Shown here piece after piece: positions 8,568 to 16,692 of a stretch of DNA of 64,000 nt. The DNA is from Gemmatimonadota bacterium. Its GTDB lineage: Bacteria > Latescibacterota > UBA2968 > UBA8231. The DNA lies in the NCBI GenBank assembly GCA_018672475.1, contig JABHFS010000188.1:1-64000 (forward strand). The letters run 5' to 3'. The position numbers and the translations under genes were made by a program. The notes below the pieces were generated by a model. It searched no databases and had not been told where the DNA came from. It saw only the letters and a list, made by a program, of their open reading frames with translations. Numbering within the stretch: the first letter of the stretch is position 1; every line of letters starts with the position of its first letter.

Positions 8568-11243
8568 ATGCAAAATGTCTGTTCATTAATTTTAATGGCT
8601 CTCTTTTCTTTATCGATCCAGTTTAGTGAGGCATCTACAGTTGTACCTCCAGTACTTATTGCTCCCGGGGAAGGTTGGGAAATTACCGATTATGCCCTGA
8701 GTTTCACTTGGCAAAGGCAATCCTTTTTGGATGGTGAGGAGGAGGAATCAGCCTCAACTTGGACCATTAACTCATACCAGCTGCAAGTCGCTGACAATAG
8801 CCAATTTGATGCACCGATTATCGACATTATTCAAAAGGCACCGGGTCAAAACCCAGATAGAATAGAGGCAGGTGATGCCGATGATGAGGAGTCTCAAGAA
8901 ATAGCAGAAATATTGGCTCACTGGACGGAGATAGTTCATGTTCCATCGACGACGCTTGAGGAAGGAACATGGTATTGGCGAGCGCGAGCAGCGGATAGCT
9001 CAGATCAAAACTGGTCCTCGCCCATCTCTTTTACGATAAGTTCTGATAATATTCACCGGCCTATTACAAGACCATTATCATCGGATAATCCTATCTTCAG
9101 TTTTGATATGTACGACAGTGATAGTGGAGGTTGGGGAGAAAATCCTGACTGGAGTGCTTACTATAATTTTTTCCCTGATGACATAAAGCCATTTATTGCA
9201 TTTGCTATTCCTCACGAAGGTTGGGGCGGCTATGACAGCCCCTCTCGCACAGAAAACGGCGAGGTGGTTCGTTATGCTGATTTTATTCAGCCTTTGACTG
9301 ATCTAAATATCCCTATTTTAATAAAAACTGGTGGTCCAGATGGTGACCCTCAAAACTATTTAAGTGCAACAGAGCTTGAGGACTTATATCAAAATAATCC
9401 GAATGTACTTGGTGTAGTGACGGGTGAAAATACATGGCAAGCGATTGATGGTTATCAAAAAGCAACGTACCGAGAAACAGAGGTTAAATGGCTGCAAAAT
9501 GTCATAAAAATCAGTGGTAAGTATGGTAAATACGTCATTTCAGGAGAGGGGGCTTATGATTTTGCGTGGGATAAATACCTGGGCAAAGAAGCGCCAGCTA
9601 ACAATAGCTCAAGAGATGATAATGACTATGAGTGGTTAGATCAGCAATTAATCAAGGATAATCGAGACGCTTTTGTTCCCAGCAGCAAAAATAATATCTT
9701 CTGGTCTCATCATCAAATGGACAGCGCGGTCTTGGGAGCTTCAATATCGGGCTTGGTTGAGAATCATGGAATTTGGGCGGAAGCTTGGTATTGGACAGAT
9801 GCTGGATTTTCAAATGGAGTCTTTACTGAATCAACGGAGCCTGGCGAGTTTGTCACGATGCCGCAGATATTTTGGCTACAGATGATGTTAAAAAGCCTCG
9901 CCAATGGAGCGGCAGTCTATCATTTTGGTGGCGAGTCTGGAGTCTCAGAAAATCGTGGATTCTATGATAGAAGCCAAGATGCCGTGGTTGATGAGGATGG
10001 GCTAATTTATGAGGATCAATTAAACCAAGGAAACGGGACAGAATATACTAGCTTTTGGGATATGAATGGAAACAGTACGCTGGGTTTCGAGCGTTACATA
10101 ATTCCCTTTATTAGAGCGGTCACTTCCAAACATTTAATTCCGAATCAAAATGCTGTTTCCCAAGAAATAAAGATTGCCATAGACCCAGGGCCAGTGGAGC
10201 GCGACAAAGGAAATTTTGTTTGCTATGGCCATTACGCTCCTCTCTATAGATACACTTTGGGCATCGAAAACTTTATAGAACCCACAAGCGATATGGAAGA
10301 AGGAGAAATCGAAGAATCCGCGTCAGGATGTCGCTACGATCTTATTCCTAATAACGGCCGTTATTTCACCATACCGGTTATTCCTCATCCGGCCAATCAG
10401 TTTGCCTTGGAAAACATTGAATTAGTGTCTATTGATGACCTCCAAACTGAGCAGGAAATTTTAGATCTTTTTAATGTTAACTACCCTGATCGGTTTGTGG
10501 GGAACGCTTGGGTAAATCAAATAGGAAATACAATTTTCGTGACTAACTCTCATGAAAATCGTAATATCCAGCAAAACTTTTCGATTGATCTACAAGGATC
10601 CCTCAAAACTATTGCTGGCAATGCTATGCCGCATAGTTATATGATAATATCGAATAATCCAACAGAACAAAGCGTTTGGATTCATGCTAACGCTGAAGAA
10701 GGAGTGGAGTACACGGACAATAGGACTACCAATCTTGTTATGCAATGGAGTGGTGAGCCTAAAGTTTCGGTTAGTCCAACATCTGCGTTGGTGGAGCAGA
10801 GCTGGAATGCGGATACAAAGATGTTGTCTCTTGCTTTATCGCATTCTCTTGGTGCAGTTAATGCGTCAATAGTATTGGAAGATGCTGATTCTGATGGTGA
10901 CGGTGTACACTCGGCCGACTCGTTAGACACCCTCGTCAGCGAGCGTGAGATCGGTCAAGTGCCTAATGGTCCGTATCTACATCAGAACGTGCCGAACCCA
11001 TTTAATGGATCCACGGTATTGCGATATGAGTTTGAGCGGATGCAACCGGTAAAGCTGGCGATATACTCGCTTAGTGGGCAACAAGTCGTGCAGCTGGTAG
11101 ATGCCGTGCAAGCGCCGGGTTATTACGAGTTGATCTGGGATGGGCGGGACGGTGATGGTCGCCTACTGGCCAGCGGATTGTATCTGGCGCGTTTGCTCGG
11201 TGATCAGGTAGTGCAGACTCGCAAGCTGTTGTTGATACGGTAA
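8568..11243 (+). CDS. Secreted GH98-like glycoside hydrolase with sorting-type C-terminus
   Basis: 891 residues. A signal peptide (about 1-22) is followed by a fibronectin-III-like domain (about 25-165: QLQVADNSQFD, GTWYWRARAAD). Residues about 185-520 match my memory of the GH98 catalytic module: FFPDDIKPFIAF, LYQNNPNVLGVVTGENTW (candidate catalytic Glu287) and YGKYVISGEG, then WAEAWYWTDAG and MMLKSLANGAAVYHFGGES. A GH98-type beta-sandwich follows. Known GH98 enzymes are endo-beta-galactosidases on blood-group glycans or xylanases, so the true substrate is open. The last ~90 residues (YLHQNVPNPFNGSTVLRY ... RKLLLIR) form a FlgD/type-IX-like sorting domain. DNA is AT-rich up to about 10900 and GC-richer after. 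The Shine-Dalgarno is weak. Confidence 0.75.
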   Translation: MQNVCSLILMALFSLSIQFSEASTVVPPVLIAPGEGWEITDYALSFTWQRQSFLDGEEEESASTWTINSYQLQVADNSQFDAPIIDIIQKAPGQNPDRIEAGDADDEESQEIAEILAHWTEIVHVPSTTLEEGTWYWRARAADSSDQNWSSPISFTISSDNIHRPITRPLSSDNPIFSFDMYDSDSGGWGENPDWSAYYNFFPDDIKPFIAFAIPHEGWGGYDSPSRTENGEVVRYADFIQPLTDLNIPILIKTGGPDGDPQNYLSATELEDLYQNNPNVLGVVTGENTWQAIDGYQKATYRETEVKWLQNVIKISGKYGKYVISGEGAYDFAWDKYLGKEAPANNSSRDDNDYEWLDQQLIKDNRDAFVPSSKNNIFWSHHQMDSAVLGASISGLVENHGIWAEAWYWTDAGFSNGVFTESTEPGEFVTMPQIFWLQMMLKSLANGAAVYHFGGESGVSENRGFYDRSQDAVVDEDGLIYEDQLNQGNGTEYTSFWDMNGNSTLGFERYIIPFIRAVTSKHLIPNQNAVSQEIKIAIDPGPVERDKGNFVCYGHYAPLYRYTLGIENFIEPTSDMEEGEIEESASGCRYDLIPNNGRYFTIPVIPHPANQFALENIELVSIDDLQTEQEILDLFNVNYPDRFVGNAWVNQIGNTIFVTNSHENRNIQQNFSIDLQGSLKTIAGNAMPHSYMIISNNPTEQSVWIHANAEEGVEYTDNRTTNLVMQWSGEPKVSVSPTSALVEQSWNADTKMLSLALSHSLGAVNASIVLEDADSDGDGVHSADSLDTLVSEREIGQVPNGPYLHQNVPNPFNGSTVLRYEFERMQPVKLAIYSLSGQQVVQLVDAVQAPGYYELIWDGRDGDGRLLASGLYLARLLGDQVVQTRKLLLIR

Positions 11244-11346
11244 CGCAAAGTAGATCGCGCCTGCTTTGCTGGCACTCCGAAGACAATAAAAACGTTTTTG
11301 ATATATATGTCGGGGGTGGGCACGACCCGGCTCCGGTCGCGAGACT

Positions 11347-11383
11347 AAAATCAGCCTTATTGCAAGAGCAATAAGGCTGATTT
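11347..11383. terminator. Bidirectional terminator hairpin
   Basis: AAAATCAGCCTTATTGC and GCAATAAGGCTGATTT form a 16-bp perfect stem around AAGA, with T-rich sequence following on the plus strand. It sits between the convergent GH98-like gene and the permease gene and should serve both. Confidence 0.85.
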
Positions 11384-11391
11384 CTTTCTCC

Positions 11392-12267
11392 TCACTCCTT
11401 GACCCCGCCCAGAAGAATCCCTTTGACGAAGTACTTCTGCACAAAGGGATAGAGGCAGATGATCGGGAAGATGGTCACCACTACGGTAGCCGCCTTGATC
11501 GTCTCGGGTGTGTACTGGGTCACGTTGAGATCGGTCATGCCCAAATCGAGCATAATCGTGCTATTTTCGATAACGATGCGCTGGAGAAAATTCTGCAGCA
11601 CCTGCTTGCGGTCGTCGGTGATGTAGATCATCGCGTCAAACCACTGGTTCCAGTGCATCACCGCCGTCCACAGCGAAATCGTCGCCAGCACCGGTTTCGA
11701 CAGCGGCAAGTAGATCCGCAACAGGATCGACAACTCCCCTGCGCCCTCTACCCGGGCAGCTTCGCCCAAGCTCTCGGGAATGGTCTGGAAGAAGTTTTTT
11801 ACAATGATGATGTTGAACGCCGTCAGCATCGCTGGCAGCACTAGGGACCAGACGCTATTGAGCAGCCCCAATTCCCGCACCAGCAGATAGGTCGGCACGA
11901 TTCCGCCGTTAAAGATCATCGTAAACAGAATCAAAAAAGTCGCCAGACCCCGGTGCGGCAGCTCGCGCCGGGCCAATGGATAGGCCGCCAGCGCCGTGGT
12001 GATTACGGTCAAGACCGTGCCCAGTACCGTCCGCAGGATGGTATTGGCAAAACCATTGAGGATATCGGGATTAGACAGCACCAAGCGATAGGCGGCCAGC
12101 GATACATCGCGGGGATAGAGGTGCAGCGAATCCCGATTGGCCTCGGCCGCCGTGCTCAACGAGATCGATACCGTATAGACAAAAGGATAGAGTGCCACCA
12201 GGGCGACTCCGGAGAGGATAACTAAGTTAAAGACAGAAAAAACCCGCTCACCACGCGTCAGTTTCAT
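11392..12267 (-). CDS. Carbohydrate ABC transporter permease (LplC/YtcP-like)
   Basis: 291-residue inner-membrane subunit of a CUT1-type importer with six predicted segments, the first being LSGVALVALYPFVYTVSISLS. The cytoplasmic EAA loop that docks the ATPase is present (EAARVEGAGELSILLRIYLP). The ending FVQKYFVKGILLGGVKE is typical of the LplC/YtcP branch, which imports oligosaccharides such as uronate- or rhamnose-containing fragments. It is last in a three-gene operon: binding protein, permease 1, permease 2 (9-base gap). No ATPase gene is nearby, so a shared MsmK-like ATPase elsewhere is expected. Confidence 0.92.
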   Translation of the reverse strand: MKLTRGERVFSVFNLVILSGVALVALYPFVYTVSISLSTAAEANRDSLHLYPRDVSLAAYRLVLSNPDILNGFANTILRTVLGTVLTVITTALAAYPLARRELPHRGLATFLILFTMIFNGGIVPTYLLVRELGLLNSVWSLVLPAMLTAFNIIIVKNFFQTIPESLGEAARVEGAGELSILLRIYLPLSKPVLATISLWTAVMHWNQWFDAMIYITDDRKQVLQNFLQRIVIENSTIMLDLGMTDLNVTQYTPETIKAATVVVTIFPIICLYPFVQKYFVKGILLGGVKE

Positions 12268-12276
12268 CGATTGCTC

Positions 12277-13191
12277 CTACCAGATACCATATTCATCGTC
12301 GCTAAAACGCCGCGCCATCCAGTTGGCCCCGACGACGAGCACTAGTCCCACTGCCGATTTAAAAAGTCCCCCCGCCGTCGCCAGCGCGTAGTCCATCGCG
12401 ATCAGACGGCGCAAGACATAGGTGTCGATGATATCGGCGACATCGTAGACGATGGGATTATACATATTGTAGATCTGATCGAAACCGGCGTTGAGGACCT
12501 GCCCCAAGCTGAGGATAAAGAGCACGATGATCGTCGGCACCAGCGACGGTAACGTGATGCGCAGGGTTTGCTGCCAACGCCCGGCCCCATCGATCGAGGC
12601 CGCCTCGTAGAGATTGGGATCGATGCCAGCCAGCGCCGCCAAATAGATCACGGCGCCGTAGCCGGCGCTCTGCCAGATGCCGGCGGCGATCAGGACGGCG
12701 ATAAACCAGAGATCGTCGCCCAAAAAGCTGATCGGATTGGCCCCGGCCGCCCGCACTATATTATTGGCTGGTCCGTCCCCGGAGAGCAGCATCAAAAAGA
12801 TGCCGCCCAAAATCACCCAAGAAAAAAAGTAGGGCAGATAGGTCAGGGTCTGCACCCCGCGCTTGAACCAGCCGATGCGCAATTCGTTAAGCATTAGCGC
12901 CAGCACAATGGGGGCAACAAAGCCGAAGGAGAGCCGCAGCAAACTAATCAAGACGGTATTGCGCAAAGCCCGGGGGAAATCTTCACTGGCAAAGAGGCGG
13001 ACAAAATTGTCTAAGCCATTCCAAGGGCTGGCCAGGACCCCGTGGCTCATAACAAAATCTTTAAAGGCGATAATCAGCCCGACCATCGGCAGGTAGTGGA
13101 AAACAAGAAAGTAGGCCAAGCAGGGGCCGATCAATAGCAATAGCCCACGGTGCCGGCGATAGGTCCGCGTCCAACTCGCTTCAGCCGCCAT
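12277..13191 (-). CDS. Carbohydrate ABC transporter permease (LplB/YteP-like)
   Basis: Partner inner-membrane subunit, about 304 residues from the chosen start. Segments include LLLLIGPCLAYFLVFHYLPMVGLIIAF, a hallmark of the LplB branch; the EAA loop is EAASIDGAGRWQQTLRITLP. I chose ATG at 13191 because GAGGGGACC lies just upstream and the extended reading frame to 13320 only translates the end of the binding-protein gene. The start overlaps the binding-protein stop by 11 bases, implying coupled translation. It ends in FSDDEYGIW, common in this family. Confidence 0.92.
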   Translation of the reverse strand: MAAEASWTRTYRRHRGLLLLIGPCLAYFLVFHYLPMVGLIIAFKDFVMSHGVLASPWNGLDNFVRLFASEDFPRALRNTVLISLLRLSFGFVAPIVLALMLNELRIGWFKRGVQTLTYLPYFFSWVILGGIFLMLLSGDGPANNIVRAAGANPISFLGDDLWFIAVLIAAGIWQSAGYGAVIYLAALAGIDPNLYEAASIDGAGRWQQTLRITLPSLVPTIIVLFILSLGQVLNAGFDQIYNMYNPIVYDVADIIDTYVLRRLIAMDYALATAGGLFKSAVGLVLVVGANWMARRFSDDEYGIW

Positions 13192-14851
13192 CGGTCCCCT
13201 CTCGATCGATGCCGACCTCGTCGTAAATCTCGTACATCTGCCACAACATCTCGTTGGCTTCGGCCACGAGGATATCCCCGCCGCGTTGGCGCCAGGTAGC
13301 GACGAAGGGCTCGAAGTCATCTAGAGGACGGTCGCCGCGAATAATCTCCGTGAACACCGTGGCTTGGTAATGGCGCAAATCCTCCAGGTAGCGACCGGCC
13401 GAATCGACCACATCCGATTTGCCGATCGCGTTTTTCAAGCCCCAGCTCGGATGAGAATATTCATCGCGAAACTCGGCCATGCCTTCGGGCAAATAGCCGC
13501 GGGTAAACTGGAGTGGCGCGGCGCAGGCTGAAAAGAAGCCATAGGCGTTTTCGAGCAGGCCGACGTGGACCAAGTGACGCGTATCGGCCCCGCGCCGGTC
13601 GTAGGGCGGCAATAGATACGCGCCCCGCTCGGCCGACATGTCCCAATGGCGACCGCGCTGGCCCATACGAGATTGGACAAAAAGCTCCTGGTCCGTGGCC
13701 AGGGTTTCAAACATGTGCAGCACACGCAGTACCTTTTGTGGTGTTTGCGCGACTTGGGTCCCAAACCACATCACATGGGCCGGGCCGCCCCACACCCGGT
13801 CGCGCCTCTGGCCGTCAAACCCCGCCAGGACCCGACTGGGCGCCAATTCGGCTTGGGGATTGAGCTGGCGCAGCACCGAATAGGTCGAGTTGGGATTTTT
13901 CAATTCGAGATCCAGCCAACTGCCTCCCTTGTAGAGATAGCCGATTTTGCCGTTTTGGAATTTCTTGCTCGACTGGTCGCCGCTACGGCCGGCAATGGCG
14001 AAATCCGGATCGATGAGCTCTTCTGCGTACCAGCGCCGCAGTCGCCTCAAAGCCTCCTTGGCATCGGGTTGGACCCCACCCCAGACCACTTTGCCCTGGC
14101 GCAGCACAAAATCCTGGGGCAAGAGCCCGAAGGTCGCGAAGACATCAGCATAGGCCAATGACCAATGGGTCCGCGGATACATACCATAGGTATCTTTGAT
14201 GCCATTGCCGTCGGGGTCCCCGTGGCGGAAACGCCGCAGGGCCTCACCCATTTCGTCCAACGTTTCGGGTACCTTAGAGAGGCCGACTCGGCGCAGCCAA
14301 TCCATGCGCCACAATCCGGCCGTTGGGTAGATATCGGCGGCGGCAAAAGTGGGAATGCCATAGTTTTTGCCGCGGTAGAAAGCGAATAGCCAGGTTTCGC
14401 GACCGTATTGATTGAGGTATTTGACGTAGGTGGGGGCATGCTCGAGGATCACCTCGTAGGGCAATTCCATCACAAAGCCGTGGTGGATATTGCGCCGCAC
14501 ATACAGCGGGTCGCCGTCCCAGCTTACATCGGGCACATCGCCCGCGCTGAACATTAGCGGCTTGAGTCTGCTATTGGCCGTCCAGTCGAGAAAGACGGGT
14601 TCGAAGCGGATATTAAAGCGTTCTTCTAATAGCCCTTGGACCCAGGTATTTTCCTGGCCGTTGGCATAGACGGGCGGTCCCAACCAGCGGATGGTTAATT
14701 GCTCGGAGCGATCGTCCTCGACTGCCGACCAGTCTACTGCGTCTGCTTGCGCAGGGTTTCCCTTCTCGTGAGGACGAGTTGGGTAAAATAGCACAAATGC
14801 CAGGACTATAACGACGGCACCGATTAGACCAATAATTTCTTTCGCGCTCAT
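13181..14851 (-). CDS. Extracellular solute-binding protein, family 1 (LplA/YtcQ-like)
   Basis: 556-residue sugar-binding protein of the ABC importer. The N-terminus has a hydrophobic anchor (IIGLIGAVVIVLAFVLFY) without a lipobox Cys, so it may be membrane-tethered by an uncleaved signal. The mature part shows the family's calcium-type loop DPDGNGIKDTYGMYP, PETLDEMGEALRRF, and a start domain beginning LTIRWLGPP. Length matches the long LplA/YtcQ type used for oligosaccharides. No clear Shine-Dalgarno lies before the ATG; a TAGTAT-like -10 on the minus strand near 14871-14876 is a weak candidate. First gene of the importer operon. Confidence 0.9.
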   Translation of the reverse strand: MSAKEIIGLIGAVVIVLAFVLFYPTRPHEKGNPAQADAVDWSAVEDDRSEQLTIRWLGPPVYANGQENTWVQGLLEERFNIRFEPVFLDWTANSRLKPLMFSAGDVPDVSWDGDPLYVRRNIHHGFVMELPYEVILEHAPTYVKYLNQYGRETWLFAFYRGKNYGIPTFAAADIYPTAGLWRMDWLRRVGLSKVPETLDEMGEALRRFRHGDPDGNGIKDTYGMYPRTHWSLAYADVFATFGLLPQDFVLRQGKVVWGGVQPDAKEALRRLRRWYAEELIDPDFAIAGRSGDQSSKKFQNGKIGYLYKGGSWLDLELKNPNSTYSVLRQLNPQAELAPSRVLAGFDGQRRDRVWGGPAHVMWFGTQVAQTPQKVLRVLHMFETLATDQELFVQSRMGQRGRHWDMSAERGAYLLPPYDRRGADTRHLVHVGLLENAYGFFSACAAPLQFTRGYLPEGMAEFRDEYSHPSWGLKNAIGKSDVVDSAGRYLEDLRHYQATVFTEIIRGDRPLDDFEPFVATWRQRGGDILVAEANEMLWQMYEIYDEVGIDREGTDGG

Positions 14852-15032
14852 AGGAGTGTAAAGCTCACTACATACTAGCTAAGGAGCAAGCTTTCGCTGA
14901 CTCGATTGTAGACCGGCGATGCATTTAGTGCTGATGGATTTTCTCGGAAAACAGCAGGTAAAGCAAAAAAGATCCCATCCAAAGAGACCTGATCAATGGG
15001 AGAGTACAACCATGATCTGTATCCAGAAGTAT

Positions 15033-16664
15033 TTAAAAATGCTTATTGCGCAAGATCAATATCGAAGTCGCCTCTCGCTGCCAGCGTTTTTCTAATGCAG
15101 GCGGTACATTGCTCGCCCCCCGAACAAAAGCGCCCAGAACAATATCCTCATCGCCATCGCCGTCGATATCGCCGGCGTCCATCGTCAACCAGCGCGCGTC
15201 GGTAGCCGCCAGAAAAGTCCAGGCGACAAAGGCCATATCTCCCTCGTTCTCCAGATAGACAAAGGATTCTTCGGGTGCCTTTTCGTAGTCGGGGAAAAAC
15301 GAAATCGCCGCGATATCCAAATCGCCATCGCCGTCAAAATCTACCGGTAGCGCTTTATACGCCCCGTTCAGCGGATAGAAGACGGCCTCGACAAAATTAT
15401 TTTCGCCGTCGTTCAGATAAACCCGCACTCCGTGATAGTGCTTGGCGAAGGGGGTATAGTCTGCATTGTCGCCGTTAGCCGTCAACACATCCATCGCACC
15501 GTCGCCGTCGAAATCGACTAACGACATATGTGCGGCCCCATAGGACGGTGGCCACTGAATCTCGTAGGACTCGGCAAAATTCCCGTCACCGAGATTGTAA
15601 TAAATAAATACCCCCTCCCGCGCCTGCCCCATCAGCACCGCAATATCCGGCAAACCGTCGTTGTTAAAATCATAGACCGCGTTGCTAAGGGCCCCAGGAT
15701 TATCGTTGAGGATATGCTCCCGGTAATTGCCATCGGCCATATTTTCGAACCAGGAGAAATGCCCCACCAAATAGCCGAAACCAGAAACGACGATATCCTG
15801 CAAACCATCGTTGTTCAGATCGGCATAGCTGGTAAATGTCGGCCGCGAAAGCCCTGCCAAAATATCCCGTGGAGGAAAGCTTAGCTCACCTTCTTCTTTC
15901 TGCAATGTGATCAGCTTGCCCCGTGGGTTATCGGAGGGAAACACCGAACCAATCGACAAGATCCAATCCTCATCCGGGCGAATTGAGATGGCGACCGGCG
16001 AGGGAATCGATGCGACTTTCTGTAGCACTTTGCCTTGATTGTCGAGCACTGCTAGCGAGTTGTCGGCCGAATCCCCGACATAAATCCACCCTCTTGCCGT
16101 GTCGATCTTGACGAGTGTCGTAAAAGGCATCGGCGTGCGATAAGCGGGCTTGAAAACTTCGAACTGTTCTAGGCCCAGCCGCACAGAGTCCTTGTCGGCT
16201 TGCGGTAAGGCCTTATCCGGCGCCGCCTGCAGGTAATAATCGACGATACTCGGCCAAGCGTCGACCGGTACCAGCGGATATTCGGAATAAACGCCGGCTT
16301 CGGCCAAAACCGCGAGTGCTTTGCTGTCCTGCTGTCGGGTAATCGGATTGGCGGGCAGATCGGTTGTGCCGACGGGCATACCGAGTCGTTCGGCGAGGAA
16401 AGGTAGGATAAAATTCCGCAAAGTATGTTTGTCGAGCAGGTCGGGCTCGGCAAAGACGTGGCAGGTCTGGCAGTAGCGAATAGCTTCCGCTCGACCGGGG
16501 ATCTTTTCGTCAGCGGGGGTGACGGGCAGAATATGCTGACTGCGAAGTGGCAGCGTCTCGGTAGCCGACTCAACCGCCTGGGGTATTTCCCCTTCGCCGC
16601 AGGCGATACATAGGACCAGACACAAGCGATAAAATGACCTATATATGCTCGCCGCCCACTTCAA
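15033..16664 (-). CDS. FG-GAP/VCBS repeat protein with c-type haem motif
   Basis: 543 residues. The signal peptide ends with an imperfect lipobox (CIAC, Cys22). A single CQTCH haem-c motif is at 65-69, followed by a helical segment of about 100 residues (DLLDKHTLRNFILPFLAERLGM). The rest is a predicted beta-propeller: VDSADNSLAVLD-type blades, then FG-GAP repeats with calcium loops DLNNDGLQD, DFNNDGLPD, DFDGDGAMD, DFDGDGDLD and DIDGDGDED. It may be an extracytoplasmic redox or docking protein; whether haem is bound is unproven. The start is TTG at 16664 and no in-frame ATG precedes the signal. It lies 28 bases after the family B gene and is the last gene of the long minus-strand run. Confidence 0.8.
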   Translation of the reverse strand: MKWAASIYRSFYRLCLVLCIACGEGEIPQAVESATETLPLRSQHILPVTPADEKIPGRAEAIRYCQTCHVFAEPDLLDKHTLRNFILPFLAERLGMPVGTTDLPANPITRQQDSKALAVLAEAGVYSEYPLVPVDAWPSIVDYYLQAAPDKALPQADKDSVRLGLEQFEVFKPAYRTPMPFTTLVKIDTARGWIYVGDSADNSLAVLDNQGKVLQKVASIPSPVAISIRPDEDWILSIGSVFPSDNPRGKLITLQKEEGELSFPPRDILAGLSRPTFTSYADLNNDGLQDIVVSGFGYLVGHFSWFENMADGNYREHILNDNPGALSNAVYDFNNDGLPDIAVLMGQAREGVFIYYNLGDGNFAESYEIQWPPSYGAAHMSLVDFDGDGAMDVLTANGDNADYTPFAKHYHGVRVYLNDGENNFVEAVFYPLNGAYKALPVDFDGDGDLDIAAISFFPDYEKAPEESFVYLENEGDMAFVAWTFLAATDARWLTMDAGDIDGDGDEDIVLGAFVRGASNVPPALEKRWQREATSILILRNKHF

Positions 16665-16692
16665 CTAAACCCCATCCCGTATTTTAATCCCT

